A DNA stretch of 64,000 bases from positions 3,348,001 to 3,412,000 of the forward strand of contig NZ_CP031967.1 in assembly GCF_003443615.1 (NCBI RefSeq). The letters run 5' to 3'. The notes beneath the pieces were generated by a model. The model saw nothing but the letters and a program-made list of their open reading frames with translations. It was not told the origin of the DNA and made no database searches. This document shows positions 28,080 to 38,839 of this stretch, one piece after another (within the stretch, counting starts at the first letter, position 1; each line of letters begins with the position of its first letter). This stretch comes from Alteromonas sp. BL110 (GTDB taxonomy: Bacteria > Pseudomonadota > Gammaproteobacteria > Enterobacterales > Alteromonadaceae). The position numbers and the translations under genes were made by a program.

Positions 28080-30641
28080 ATGCATGACGAAACAAGTGAA
28101 CTCACTTCATTAGTGAATGAATGCGACAAAGAACCGATTCATCTTCTGGGGAGGATACAAAATCATGGTTTCATGATTGTCGTAGATAGAGAAGGTGCTA
28201 TTACCCATTTGTCCGAAAATTTGGGCAGCTTTGTCAGTCTTCCGCCTGATAAGCTTATCGGTCACACGTTTTGGGAATTGCTTGACCGTAAAATTGCGCA
28301 CGCTATACGAGGTGCGCAGAGCCAAGCTATGATCCTCGGTAAAGCAAGCTATCTTCATTCTGTATCATTGCCGCATTGTGAAGATATTTTCGATTTATGT
28401 GTTCATCAAAGCGCAGAGCATTTAATCCTTGAATTCGAAAAAACAGAGAGCTCTGGTAAGTACGAGGGGGTTATCACAGCGTTAATGGCGCAAATGTCAA
28501 CGTTTTCTGAGCTTGAAGAACTTTATGAAGGTTTGGTTGAAAGCGTTAGGACTGCAACGGGTTACGATAGGGTAATGCTCTACCGGTTTTTATCTGATGG
28601 CTCAGGTGAAGTTATTGCAGAGTCAAAGTTAAGTGAAATGAACCCTTTCTTGGGGCTGCGTTACCCTGCTTCTGATATTCCGCGTCAGGCAAGACAACTC
28701 TATAAAAAAAACCTTATTAGAACTATTTCTGATGTAAACGGTGAAACTTTCCCTATCATTGGTAACAACAAAAGCGATGAAGCTTCTATAGACCTCTCAC
28801 TTTCACGTCTAAGGGCGGTGTCCGAAGTGCATATTCAATACCTTAAGAATATGAGTGTTGGCGCTTCTATGTCGATATCTCTCATAGTTGAGGGGGAATT
28901 GTGGGGGCTAATTGCTTGCCATCACAACACAGAAAAAGCCATTCCTGCTCGGCTAATTACACAGTTAGAACTTTTCGCAGAAATGTTTTCACTAGAATTA
29001 TCGAGAAGGCTGGTAAATGAACGGATAAGAGTAAGCGAAAAAGCAAATGCTACTTTTACCCGGGTACTTAGCAACCTTTCTTTAGGCAAGTCGCTTAATA
29101 ATGCCATCGTAGAACAACTCTCCTTGCTTAAAACTCTGATAGATATTGACGGCATAGGCTGTTTTTTTAGCAATGAATATACTAAGGCGGGTGCCGCATT
29201 TAGCTCGCGAAAAATTAAACGACTAACCGCAATACTGGCTGAGCTACCTGATGAGGATATCCATCAGTTCGACAACTTGACAGACATAGATGGTGAGTTA
29301 GCTGACGAGTATGTAGCAGGCGTATTGGCGTTAAAGATATCTAGTCAGCCGATGGACTATATTTTTCTTTTCAGAAACTCAGTGGTTCAACAAGTCTTTT
29401 GGGCGGGTAATCCTGCAAAGCGTGTTGAATTAAAAGATGGCAAAGAAATGCTTACTCCACGAACAAGTTTTGAAAAATGGGTAGAAAATAATGAATCTAC
29501 CTCTACACCTTGGACAACACTAGATATTGAACGTGCGAAGTCTATTAGGCTTGGGGTAATGGAATTAACCATTCGCCATTTACACGAAAAAGAATTGTTG
29601 CAACGTGAAGCGAAAAAAAGACTTGAGTTACTTATCGGAGAGCTAAACCACCGCGTTCGCAATATTTTAAATTTAGTCAGCGCGATTATCGGTCAGACAT
29701 CGCAGAATAAGAAAGATACTGATGAATTTGTGGTCTCGTTATCATCAAGAATCTCAGCACTTGCGCTAGGCCATGACCAGCTCACTCATGCCTCATACAA
29801 CAGCGTAAGGTTCAAGGAGCTACTTCATAACGAACTCAAAGCGTACATGATCAAAGACTCGTCTTTTAAGATAGAAGGCCCTGATATACGCATTCTTCCT
29901 TATGCGGTAACGCCTATAGTGCTAGTTTTCCACGAGATGATTACAAATGCAGCGAAATATGGTGCTTTAAGCGCGACTAGTAACGAAGGAAGAGTTGCGA
30001 TAACCTGGGAACTAGACGAAACGGGTTGCACAATCAAATGGGAGGAGGTTGGGGGGCCACCCTTACATGGTTTGGGTGAAGAAGGGTTTGGAATGACGGT
30101 TATAAAATCAGTTATTCCCCACGAACTTAAAGGCAAGGCGTCACTGAGAACTAAAATTACCGGGCTCAAAGCAGAGTTTCTCATTCCTCGCAAATATATA
30201 GAGTTCGGTACTAGCCAATTAGGCACTCAACATGCAACTCATGGCGAGAAGACTCAAGCCGTCAGTGTGGCTAATGCCGAAAAAATTCTCACGAGCGCAT
30301 TCATCGTTGAAGACAACCTACTTATTTCGCTTGACCTCAAGAAGCATCTTAAACAGTTGGGAATTGATAAGATTGATATTTTTGGCGACATAAGTTCCGC
30401 AAGAGCTGCATTGGCTAAAGGCAAACCCTCGATTATGTTTTTAGACGTTCACCTAAGGAATGAGAATACCTTTCAGCTAGGCATTGAAATACAAAAGCTC
30501 TCTATCCCCTTTCTATTCATTACGGGTTACGGAGCAGCAATTGAGCTGCCTCATGAGTTAACTGATGTAGATATACTAACCAAACCCGTCGACACAAAGT
30601 TGCTAAAGCGTTCCATTGAAGCTTTTGGTTTTAAGGTGTGA
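28080..30641 (+). CDS. bphP: Bacteriophytochrome hybrid HWE-type histidine kinase with C-terminal receiver
   Basis: The 853-residue protein contains PAS (about 15-115), GAF (about 135-300), PHY (about 310-490), kinase (about 515-720) and REC (about 735-850). The biliverdin-binding Cys is at residue 15 in CDKEPIHLLGRIQNHG. The GAF carries YPASDIPRQAR and SEVHIQYLKNM. The phospho-acceptor is His524 in ELNHRVRNIL. FHEMITNAAKYGAL and KWEEVGGPP mark the HWE/HisKA_2 class. The receiver Asp is residue 789 in FLDVHL. It is expected to sense red/far-red light with biliverdin. No heme oxygenase gene is visible nearby. The downstream GGDEF-EAL gene begins 4 bases after its stop, so the two probably signal together. 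Confidence 0.93.
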   Translation: MHDETSELTSLVNECDKEPIHLLGRIQNHGFMIVVDREGAITHLSENLGSFVSLPPDKLIGHTFWELLDRKIAHAIRGAQSQAMILGKASYLHSVSLPHCEDIFDLCVHQSAEHLILEFEKTESSGKYEGVITALMAQMSTFSELEELYEGLVESVRTATGYDRVMLYRFLSDGSGEVIAESKLSEMNPFLGLRYPASDIPRQARQLYKKNLIRTISDVNGETFPIIGNNKSDEASIDLSLSRLRAVSEVHIQYLKNMSVGASMSISLIVEGELWGLIACHHNTEKAIPARLITQLELFAEMFSLELSRRLVNERIRVSEKANATFTRVLSNLSLGKSLNNAIVEQLSLLKTLIDIDGIGCFFSNEYTKAGAAFSSRKIKRLTAILAELPDEDIHQFDNLTDIDGELADEYVAGVLALKISSQPMDYIFLFRNSVVQQVFWAGNPAKRVELKDGKEMLTPRTSFEKWVENNESTSTPWTTLDIERAKSIRLGVMELTIRHLHEKELLQREAKKRLELLIGELNHRVRNILNLVSAIIGQTSQNKKDTDEFVVSLSSRISALALGHDQLTHASYNSVRFKELLHNELKAYMIKDSSFKIEGPDIRILPYAVTPIVLVFHEMITNAAKYGALSATSNEGRVAITWELDETGCTIKWEEVGGPPLHGLGEEGFGMTVIKSVIPHELKGKASLRTKITGLKAEFLIPRKYIEFGTSQLGTQHATHGEKTQAVSVANAEKILTSAFIVEDNLLISLDLKKHLKQLGIDKIDIFGDISSARAALAKGKPSIMFLDVHLRNENTFQLGIEIQKLSIPFLFITGYGAAIELPHELTDVDILTKPVDTKLLKRSIEAFGFKV

Positions 30642-30645
30642 ATCA

Positions 30646-33060
30646 GTGACTGACAATACTGGTCCTGTGATACTTCTTGTGGAAGACAATTTAGTTGAAG
30701 CGATGAATGTTAAAAATGCGCTCACTAAAGCCGGTATGCAAATGTTAGGCATAGCAAAAACCGAAAACGAGTTGTACTCATTCGTCGAAAAACGGGTTCC
30801 CGATCTTATTTTGATGGACATTGGTTTAGGGGGAGTAGATTCTGGTATCGATATTGCGAAAAATATCACGGAAAGGTTTCAAGTGCCGGTGGTATTTAGT
30901 ACCTCATACTGTGATGACACGACAATTGCTAATGCGCTCGCGATTTCCCCTTATGGATATCTAGTAAAACCGTACGGTGTGCTTTCACTCACTACTACTA
31001 TTCAAGTTGCGCTGGAAAGAAAAAAAACGGAAAAAGCGCTAGCTTCTTCTAATAGGCGTTTTGCAATGGCGTCAGAGATTGCGAAGTTAGGCGTGTTAGA
31101 AGTCGATACCTCTACTCAATCAGTCGTCATTGAAAGCGTGGAAAACCTTTTTGATTTTCCACGCAGAATGCCAATATCCAAATTCCTTTCGTTGTTTCCC
31201 GAAGAGAAGAAATCTGAGTTAAAAGAGGCGATAGATTTAAAATCGAATTACCTCACAACGTTGCAGCTAAAAATTGAAGGTCAACCGACTAAATGGTTTC
31301 AGGTTGTCCTTTCCGACGTAGGGTGGGGCGAAGACTATGTCCAAATTGGCGCCATACAAGATATATCTATCCTACAGAACACACAGTCAAACCTGAGCGT
31401 TGCAGATAAAATTGTAAGTGAGATTAAAGAAGGTGTTTTAGTCTGTGATGCTAAAGGTCTCATAATAAAAGCAAACCAATCCTTATGCGAGATGCTAGGC
31501 ATACAAGCCGAGCATCTAATATCTACTCACATTAACAATGTTTTTCCTAAAGCACGTAAACACGATCCTCGCCCAGACTACCTGATAGACGGTTTAAGGA
31601 CGGAGCTTACCATTGTAAGTGAGGGACGCAGGTTTCATTTAACCATGTCGGTAACCTCGTTCGATCTTGGGAATAGCGAAACAAATTTTGTTGCCATACT
31701 TACCGATGTTTCAGAACTTAAGTCATCGGAAAATCAACTCAAATATCTTGCATTCACTGACGCCCTCACCGGTGCAGGAAATCGAAACTTTTTGAACAGC
31801 ATTGTTGAGACCTACAGTGAATCATTTGAGCCCTGCTCAATTATATTTATTGATATCGATGAATTTAAGCTTATTAATGATACCCACGGACATGAAGTGG
31901 GCGACGAGATATTAAGAGCATGCGCAAGCCGGTTTAAAGCAGCGTTAAGAGATGATGATTCTGTTATTAGGTTTGGAGGTGACGAGTTTGTTGTTGTGAC
32001 AAGTACTACCTGTCATAAGCTTTTAAGTAAAATGACATCTCGGTTATCTTCTTCACTGAAAAAAGTGTTTAAGACAACATCAGGTGACTTTCAAATTACC
32101 GCAAGTATTGGGCTTGCATCATCTACAGAAAATATGTCGCCAACAGAACTGCTAAAAAATGCCGATATTGCAATGTTTTCAGCAAAACAAGGTGGTAAAA
32201 ACAACGTTGTCACATTTAGCGAGAACCTGTCGAAAAACATTGAATATAGGCTGTTTATACAACAAGGGCTTAAAAGCGCAATTCAAAGTAAACAAATTAC
32301 CGCTTACTTTCAGCCTATAATGGGCTCAAACGGTGAGGTTTTAGCCGTGGAGGCCTTAGCGCGCTGGCACATTCCCAGCCATGGACCTATAAGCCCCGAA
32401 AAGTTTATTCCTATAGCTGAACGTACAAAGCACATACATGACATTGGTCTTTTGATGTTAGACGAGGTTTGTTTCGCACTTAAGGCGTTAAGCGGGTGGG
32501 GGTTTTCAAAGGTAAAGTTCAACCTAAATATGTCACCGGTACAGTTACAGAATAGGGGAGTTATAGAGCTGTTTGCAGAGCGGTTTGCCTTCCATAATAT
32601 TGACCCTAAACGAATAGTAATAGAAATAACTGAATCTACGCTTCAAAGTTCAAAGGCGAGAGAGGTGCTTACTAAAATCAAAGCACTTGGCGTCATTGTT
32701 TCCATCGATGACTTTGGCACTGGCTTTTCTTGCATATCGGAGTTGGCTGACGAAACATATGACGCAATTAAAATTGATCGCTCGCTACTGCCTGATTTCC
32801 CTCTGCAAAGTAAACAAGAAAAACGCAGGGAGTTAATTATCGAAAATGTGGTTGCCATGTGCGTGAAGTTGGGAATGCCCTGCACGCTAGAAGGGTTAGA
32901 GACGGTTGAACAGGTATCCTTCGCCAAAAAAATTGGAGCCAAAGCTATGCAAGGGTATTACTTCACTAGGCCTTTGAGCTTAGTTGGCTTAATGGAGTAC
33001 CTGCAAGCGGAGCATGCTTCGACACTTATTGATATTGCCGCTCCCGTCGAGGGGCGATGA
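30646..33060 (+). CDS. Response regulator with PAS, GGDEF and EAL domains (c-di-GMP turnover)
   Basis: About 804 residues from GTG 30646, which follows AAGG and starts 4 bases after the phytochrome stop. An in-frame TTG at 30616 would overlap that gene. The receiver domain is at the N-terminus (ILLVEDN, Asp in LILMDIGLGG, Lys in YLVKPYG). One or two PAS-like regions follow. The GGDEF domain has an intact RFGGDEFV and an I-site RDDD five residues before it. The EAL domain has AVEALARW, ITESTLQ and DDFGTGFS-type motifs. Both catalytic signatures look active. The likely role is to turn phytochrome phosphorylation into c-di-GMP changes; this is inferred from pairing. Confidence 0.93.
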   Translation: MTDNTGPVILLVEDNLVEAMNVKNALTKAGMQMLGIAKTENELYSFVEKRVPDLILMDIGLGGVDSGIDIAKNITERFQVPVVFSTSYCDDTTIANALAISPYGYLVKPYGVLSLTTTIQVALERKKTEKALASSNRRFAMASEIAKLGVLEVDTSTQSVVIESVENLFDFPRRMPISKFLSLFPEEKKSELKEAIDLKSNYLTTLQLKIEGQPTKWFQVVLSDVGWGEDYVQIGAIQDISILQNTQSNLSVADKIVSEIKEGVLVCDAKGLIIKANQSLCEMLGIQAEHLISTHINNVFPKARKHDPRPDYLIDGLRTELTIVSEGRRFHLTMSVTSFDLGNSETNFVAILTDVSELKSSENQLKYLAFTDALTGAGNRNFLNSIVETYSESFEPCSIIFIDIDEFKLINDTHGHEVGDEILRACASRFKAALRDDDSVIRFGGDEFVVVTSTTCHKLLSKMTSRLSSSLKKVFKTTSGDFQITASIGLASSTENMSPTELLKNADIAMFSAKQGGKNNVVTFSENLSKNIEYRLFIQQGLKSAIQSKQITAYFQPIMGSNGEVLAVEALARWHIPSHGPISPEKFIPIAERTKHIHDIGLLMLDEVCFALKALSGWGFSKVKFNLNMSPVQLQNRGVIELFAERFAFHNIDPKRIVIEITESTLQSSKAREVLTKIKALGVIVSIDDFGTGFSCISELADETYDAIKIDRSLLPDFPLQSKQEKRRELIIENVVAMCVKLGMPCTLEGLETVEQVSFAKKIGAKAMQGYYFTRPLSLVGLMEYLQAEHASTLIDIAAPVEGR

Positions 33061-33345
33061 AGAAGCTAGTTAGCTGAGTTAGTCCAGCTTTACTTTTTTT
33101 GTTTAACTTTTATACCATTCTGCGTTTATTTGACATCTGTTCTCACTAAAAAGGTTTCAAGCACCATTTTACGTCGACAGAAGCTTGCCTATCACACTAA
33201 AATATTCCCTCTCTTAGAATTGGTCCTTAATCTGGTCAAATTCGTTATATTATTGATTCTTTGTCTCCCCTGCGTTCAGACAGTTTCTTTTTATAAAAAG
33301 CGCAGGGAAAACGTAAAACCAATCACCCTAAATAGAGGTTAAGTA
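33061..33345. other. Intergenic region with inverted repeats, no confident gene
   Basis: 285 bases. CCCTGCG (33268-33274) and CGCAGGG (33301-33307) enclose a 14-base A/T palindrome CTTTTTATAAAAAG, a possible operator or weak terminator. A 70-codon frame starting at TTG 33130 spans it but has no ribosome-binding site of note and was not called. Confidence 0.4.
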
Positions 33346-34293
33346 GTGCTAAGGAAAGGCTTAGTTATCACCACGGTTCTTTTGCTACCTATCGCAACTG
33401 TGTTGTTTTTTATGAGTGTTCACGAACTGTTTAAAATGAAAACGGTCACGGTAGACCCAAAACTTAAGGAAATTTCTGGAATAGAGTTCGACAAATATAA
33501 AAGATTGTGGGCTATCAACGACAGTGGTGACGGTCCGATTTTATATATGTTGAACAAAGATGGCAGCATAGAGAGAGAGATTACCGTATCAAACGCTAAA
33601 AACGTTGATTGGGAAGACATGACACAAAACAGTTTTGGTCATTTCTTTCTGGGTGACTTTGGCAATAATGACAACAAACGTCGCTGGCTCACTATCTATA
33701 AAATCGAAAATCCCATTGATATTGAAGGTGATACTACGGAAGCAGAGATTATTAAGTTTACTTATCCTGAAATGGGAAAAGGTAAAGTAAAGCCTGAAGA
33801 CAAAAACTACGATTTAGAAGCGTTTGTGGAATACAAGCGCAACCTATATTTATTCACGAAGAATAGAACAAAGCCATTTGATGGCATTACAAAATTGTAC
33901 AAAGTGGGCGATCATGCGGCGAATTTCGATGCAAAGTTAATCGGTGAGTTTAAAACCTGTACCACCCTTGAGAAGCTATGTTGGATCACCTCTGCGGCGA
34001 TAAGCCCGGATAGGAAAAAGCTGGTATTGCTAGATTCAACCAGCTTGTGGCTATTTGAGAATTTTGAAGGCGACAACTTTTTTAGCGGTGACGTTTCTCG
34101 TATAGATCTCGGCGTAGTTACACAAAAAGAGGCTGTTACCTTCTATGATGATAATACCCTTGTTTTTACTGATGAAGAATACAAAGGCTTGTTTGGTGGC
34201 AATGTATACGAAGTTAAACTCGACCAAGTGAAGCGGAACGTGATTAAATACCGTGAAAGCCCGAAACAAACCGAACAAATACCAAAGCAGTAA
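33346..34293 (+). CDS. Membrane-anchored beta-propeller-like protein of unknown function
   Basis: 315 residues from GTG 33346 with AGAGG 7 bases upstream. One N-terminal hydrophobic helix ([18 protein letters not shown]) anchors or exports it. The rest has blade-like motifs: [55 protein letters not shown] and [18 protein letters not shown]. These resemble uncharacterised bacterial propeller-like extracytoplasmic proteins. Catalysis cannot be assigned. It lies 5 bases before recR, so it may share a transcript with that gene, and it completes the insertion between ybaB and recR. Confidence 0.75.
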   Translation: MLRKGLVITTVLLLPIATVLFFMSVHELFKMKTVTVDPKLKEISGIEFDKYKRLWAINDSGDGPILYMLNKDGSIEREITVSNAKNVDWEDMTQNSFGHFFLGDFGNNDNKRRWLTIYKIENPIDIEGDTTEAEIIKFTYPEMGKGKVKPEDKNYDLEAFVEYKRNLYLFTKNRTKPFDGITKLYKVGDHAANFDAKLIGEFKTCTTLEKLCWITSAAISPDRKKLVLLDSTSLWLFENFEGDNFFSGDVSRIDLGVVTQKEAVTFYDDNTLVFTDEEYKGLFGGNVYEVKLDQVKRNVIKYRESPKQTEQIPKQ

Positions 34294-34298
34294 ATATT

Positions 34299-34898
34299 AT
34301 GAAGTTCAGCCCGCTACTCTCAGAATTAATCCAGGCATTAACTTGTCTTCCCGGCGTAGGTAATAAAAGCGCCCAACGCATGGCATTTCACCTTTTAGAG
34401 CGAAATCGCACGGGTGCGGTTGATTTAAGCAATGTGTTACATAATGCCATGGAGCATATTCATCACTGTAAGCGTTGCAGAACGTTCACCGAAGATGAAC
34501 TATGCGATATTTGCCGTCACCCAGAAAGAGAAGCTAGCGGTTTACTGTGTATCGTAGAAAGCCCTCAAGACGTATTAGCGATAGAACAAACGTTAAGCTA
34601 CAAAGGTCAATATTTTGTACTAATGGGGCATTTATCACCAATTGATGGTGTTGGACCCGAAGAAATTGGTTTAACCGAGCTTGAGGCACGCCTAGCCGCT
34701 GGTGGGATTAGTGAAGTTATCTTAGCCACAAACCCCACCGTAGAAGGTGAGGCAACGGCGCACTACATTGCTCAGCTATGTACAAGTCACAACGTCGATG
34801 CCTCTCGCATTGCTCATGGTGTGCCTGTTGGGGGAGAACTCGAATACATTGACGGTAATACACTCACCCATGCTTTTTCAGGTCGCCGCAAGCTGTAA
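34299..34898 (+). CDS. recR: Recombination protein RecR
   Basis: The 199-residue protein contains, in order: the helix-hairpin-helix motif [17 protein letters not shown]; the four-Cys zinc finger [16 protein letters not shown]; the TOPRIM domain with [37 protein letters not shown] and the C-terminal [16 protein letters not shown] motif. RecR acts with RecF/RecO to load RecA on gapped DNA. It is separated from its usual neighbour ybaB by an inserted cassette and keeps its normal downstream neighbour htpG. Confidence 0.97.
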   Translation: MKFSPLLSELIQALTCLPGVGNKSAQRMAFHLLERNRTGAVDLSNVLHNAMEHIHHCKRCRTFTEDELCDICRHPEREASGLLCIVESPQDVLAIEQTLSYKGQYFVLMGHLSPIDGVGPEEIGLTELEARLAAGGISEVILATNPTVEGEATAHYIAQLCTSHNVDASRIAHGVPVGGELEYIDGNTLTHAFSGRRKL

Positions 34899-35058
34899 CT
34901 ATGATACAGAGTGTTTTAAGTATCTAAAAAACGCTCTCTTTTCATAAAATCCTTCCCCCGTTTTCTAGTTGGTTCCTGCCTATTCGCTCGCTAAATAGGC
35001 GGTATTTGTTTTTTTTCGAAAAAGTTTACGAATAGAAAATAAATTTTCGTACTAAACG

Positions 35059-35087
35059 TTGAAAAGTGCGTTGAGCGACCTTACCTG
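35059..35087 (+). promoter_or_regulatory. Candidate sigma-32 promoter for htpG
   Basis: GTTGAA (35059-35064), a 15-base spacer and CCTTACCT (35080-35087) resemble CTTGAA-N13-17-CCCCATNT with mismatches in both boxes. It is located 45 bases before the ATG. Heat control of htpG is expected from the family. Confidence 0.35.
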
Positions 35088-35130
35088 TTTAACATCAAAC
35101 GTGATCCATTCAACGAGGAGATATTGGATT

Positions 35131-37053
35131 ATGGCTGAAGCAGCCCACAAAGAAACCCACGGTTTTCAAACAGAAGTAAAACAGCTTCTTCAACTGATGA
35201 TTCACTCTTTGTATTCAAACAAAGAAATTTTTCTACGCGAACTAGTATCAAATGCGGCAGACGCTGCAGATAAACTGCGTTTTCGCGCCCTAGAAAATGA
35301 TAGCCTGTATGAAAACGATGGTGAATTAAACGTAAAACTTAGCGTTGATAAAGAAGCGAACACGGTTACGATTGCCGATAATGGTATAGGTATGACTCGT
35401 GATGAAGTCATCGCGAACTTAGGTACCATTGCTAAATCGGGTACTAAAGATTTCTTTAGTAAGCTTTCTGGCGATAGTGCAAAAGACTCGCAGCTTATTG
35501 GTCAGTTCGGCGTAGGTTTCTACTCAGCATTTATCGTTGCAGATAAAGTTACTGTTCGCACTCGTGCGGCTGGTGCTGATGCATCTACTGGTGTTGAATG
35601 GGTTTCAGACGGTGAAGGCGAGTTCACTATCGCTGAAATCAACAAGCCTACTCGCGGCACAGAGATTACGCTTCACCTTAGAGAAGATGAAAAAGAATTT
35701 GCCGATACATGGCGTCTGCGCTCGATTGTAAGTAAATACTCAGACCACATCAGCATTCCTGTACAAATGTGGAAAGATGAAGTGCCAGAGAGTGAAGGTC
35801 CGGAGGGCGAGAAAATCGAAGCTCAGCCTGGTGAGTGGGAAGTGGTTAACAAAGCCACCGCGCTGTGGACCCGTGAAAAGTCTGATATTAGTGATGAAGA
35901 ATATAACGAGTTTTACAAGCACATTTCTCATGACTTTACAGATCCGCTAGCATGGGCGCACAACAAAGTAGAAGGTAAAACTGAATATACCAGCCTACTT
36001 TATATTCCTTCTAAAGCGCCATTTGATATGTGGAACCGCGATCAAAACCACGGTCTTAAGCTTTATGTTCAACGCGTCTTCATTATGGATGACGCAGAGC
36101 AGTTTATGCCGACCTACCTGCGCTTTGTGAAAGGTTTACTAGATAGCAACGACCTTCCGCTAAATGTGTCTCGTGAAATTCTTCAAGACAACAAGATTAC
36201 TCAAGCGCTTCGCCAAGGTTGTACTAAGCGCGTTCTACAAATGCTTGAAAAAATGGCTAAGAACGACAGCGATAAGTACCAGTCGTTCTGGAACGAGTTT
36301 GGTAATGTACTAAAAGAAGGCCCAGCGGAAGACTTCAGCAACCGTGAGAAAATTGCTGGTCTATTGCGCTTTGCTTCGACACACGGAGAATCTGACGCTC
36401 AAACGGTTTCATTAGCTGATTATATTGAGCGAATGAAAGAAGGTCAGGATAAAATTTACTACGTGACCGCAGACAGCTTGCAAGCAGCGAAGTCTAGCCC
36501 ACACCTTGAGATATTCCGTAAGAAGGGAATTGAAGTATTGCTAATGGGCGAGCGCATTGACGAATGGCTAATGTCTCACCTAACTGAGTTTAACGAGAAA
36601 CAATTTGTTTCTATCGCTAAAGGAAACTTAGATTTAGGCGACTTAGAAGACGAAGAGTCTAAGAAAGCCCAAGAAGAAGCAGAGAAAGAAGTAGAAGGCG
36701 TACTAGAGCGAGCGAAAACAGCACTAGGTGACAAGGTTGTAGACGTTAAATTTACGCACCGTCTTACTGACTCTCCTGCCGTTATTGTTGCCGATGATAA
36801 CGGTATGACTACACAGATGATGAAGTTGATGCAGGCAGCTGGCCAGACAGTGCCTGACGTGAAGTATCACTTTGAACTCAACCCAGAACATAGTTTAGTT
36901 AAACTGCTTGCCGACACGCAGGATGAAGAGCTATTCAATCAGTGGGTTGGTGTATTGTTCGACCAAGCTGCATTGTCAGAGCAGGGTAGTTTGAAAGACC
37001 CGTCTACGTTTGTTCAGAACTTGAACGCATTGCTAATGAAGTTGGCTAAATAA
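35131..37053 (+). CDS. htpG: Molecular chaperone HtpG (Hsp90)
   Basis: 640 residues from ATG 35131, which follows CGAGGAG. An upstream in-frame TTG at 35059 would add 24 uncharacteristic residues. The GHKL ATPase domain has [34 protein letters not shown] and [11 protein letters not shown]. The middle domain has [20 protein letters not shown] and LNVSREILQ, and a C-terminal dimerisation domain follows. The length is near E. coli HtpG (624). The cytosolic ATP-dependent chaperone cooperates with DnaK. The gene has its own terminator. Confidence 0.97.
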   Translation: MAEAAHKETHGFQTEVKQLLQLMIHSLYSNKEIFLRELVSNAADAADKLRFRALENDSLYENDGELNVKLSVDKEANTVTIADNGIGMTRDEVIANLGTIAKSGTKDFFSKLSGDSAKDSQLIGQFGVGFYSAFIVADKVTVRTRAAGADASTGVEWVSDGEGEFTIAEINKPTRGTEITLHLREDEKEFADTWRLRSIVSKYSDHISIPVQMWKDEVPESEGPEGEKIEAQPGEWEVVNKATALWTREKSDISDEEYNEFYKHISHDFTDPLAWAHNKVEGKTEYTSLLYIPSKAPFDMWNRDQNHGLKLYVQRVFIMDDAEQFMPTYLRFVKGLLDSNDLPLNVSREILQDNKITQALRQGCTKRVLQMLEKMAKNDSDKYQSFWNEFGNVLKEGPAEDFSNREKIAGLLRFASTHGESDAQTVSLADYIERMKEGQDKIYYVTADSLQAAKSSPHLEIFRKKGIEVLLMGERIDEWLMSHLTEFNEKQFVSIAKGNLDLGDLEDEESKKAQEEAEKEVEGVLERAKTALGDKVVDVKFTHRLTDSPAVIVADDNGMTTQMMKLMQAAGQTVPDVKYHFELNPEHSLVKLLADTQDEELFNQWVGVLFDQAALSEQGSLKDPSTFVQNLNALLMKLAK

Positions 37054-37080
37054 GCAGGTAGACAGAAGGTTTACACTTAA

Positions 37081-37106
37081 AAACGGGCATCATGCCCGTT
37101 TTTTTA
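37081..37106 (+). terminator. Intrinsic terminator of htpG
   Basis: AACGGGCA-TCA-TGCCCGTT (37083-37101) followed by TTTTT, 28 bases after the stop. The rest of the 350-base gap to adk is AT-rich, with no gene recognised. Confidence 0.92.
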
Positions 37107-37387
37107 TGTCTGCTACCAACAAAAATAAATTTGGCCGATTTATTGTGCTATATTTTGGCCGTTAAAAATTTCTAGTTAATCACTTAAAACTTCAAAAATT
37201 CATGCTTTAAAGAAGATGAATTACCGGGCGATTGGCTTACAGGTTTAGACTTAAATTTATAAAAACGCCTATAAGCTGAACATATATTCGCCATTAGTCT
37301 TAAGATTAACTTTACGGTACTTCTTACACTTGTCACTACAGTGTTGAATGTGTAAAGTGCCCGAAGTAAAAAGTTCAAAAATCATAA

Positions 37388-38047
<660 letters not shown>

Positions 38048-38064
38048 TCGCCGACAACGTTTAT

Positions 38065-38091
38065 AAAAGGTCGCTTAGGCGGCCTTTTTTG
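38065..38091 (+). terminator. Intrinsic terminator of adk
   Basis: AAGGTCGC-TTAG-GCGGCCTT with a G-T pair, followed by TTTT, 20 bases after adk. Confidence 0.85.
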
Positions 38092-38195
38092 TTGCTTGTA
38101 AGTTGATAGCGGATAACGTTTAATAGCAGTCAATAGATGTGTAATTAAGCGCTGTTTAAAACTACGCGATAAAACTATAACATGTGGAGTACACC

Positions 38196-38591
38196 ATGGT
38201 TTTGCCTATCACGGCGTTTTACGCCAGCCTATTGGGTATTTGTTACCTTTATTTATCGTTTTTAGTAATTGGTGCAAGGCGTCGCCACCAAGTTGGAATA
38301 GGCGATGGTGGTCATGAAGATCTCAATCGATTAGCCAGAGCGCATGGTAATTTTAGCGAATACGTACCCATTACGCTTATTATGATAGCGTGTTTTGAAG
38401 CTAATACAGGTCAAGTATGGGCTGTTCACGCTTTAGGTAGCGCACTACTGTTTGGCCGTGCGTTGCATGCCTATGGACTCGGACGTCATTCAGGCGTGAG
38501 TTGGCAGCGCTTCGCGGGTATGATACTAACTTTCCTTGCTATGCTATGCGCCTCTATTGGCAACCTTGTGCTTATTCACTTTGGTATGTAA
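38196..38591 (+). CDS. MAPEG-family membrane protein
   Basis: 131 residues from ATG 38196 (GGAG 7 bases upstream; an upstream GTG at 38184 is less likely). Four hydrophobic segments are predicted. The MAPEG hallmark RxxxNxxE-like motif appears as RAHGNFSEYVPI, with GRALHAYGLGRH downstream. Members are glutathione-dependent membrane transferases or related proteins; the substrate is unknown here. It stands alone between terminators. Confidence 0.88.
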   Translation: MVLPITAFYASLLGICYLYLSFLVIGARRRHQVGIGDGGHEDLNRLARAHGNFSEYVPITLIMIACFEANTGQVWAVHALGSALLFGRALHAYGLGRHSGVSWQRFAGMILTFLAMLCASIGNLVLIHFGM

Positions 38592-38622
38592 GTTCGATAT
38601 CTACCGTGGGTTCGTTTATAAC

Positions 38623-38649
38623 AATGCCAGCTAAGCTGGCATTTTTTAT
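38623..38649 (+). terminator. Intrinsic terminator after the MAPEG gene
   Basis: AATGCCAGC-TAA-GCTGGCATT (38623-38643) followed by TTTT. Confidence 0.9.
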
Positions 38650-38839
38650 GGATAGCATTAAATAAACTGAGGTTGGAGTTTTTAATACAAAGCCATAGTT
38701 AAAAATACTTGGTAATCAGGTACTCAGAACAGGTCTTTTTTCTAATTTTTACAGATATAGTGTTTTCGTCAACGCATCTACATTTCAAGGAAATTAATGT
38801 ATTGGTAGTGCTTTAACATATTAACTGTAAGGAAAAGTC

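Noticed and set aside
33130..33342. 70-codon plus-strand frame with one hydrophobic stretch before the propeller gene.
   Set aside because: TTG start, no good ribosome-binding site, and it spans an inverted repeat; insufficient support.
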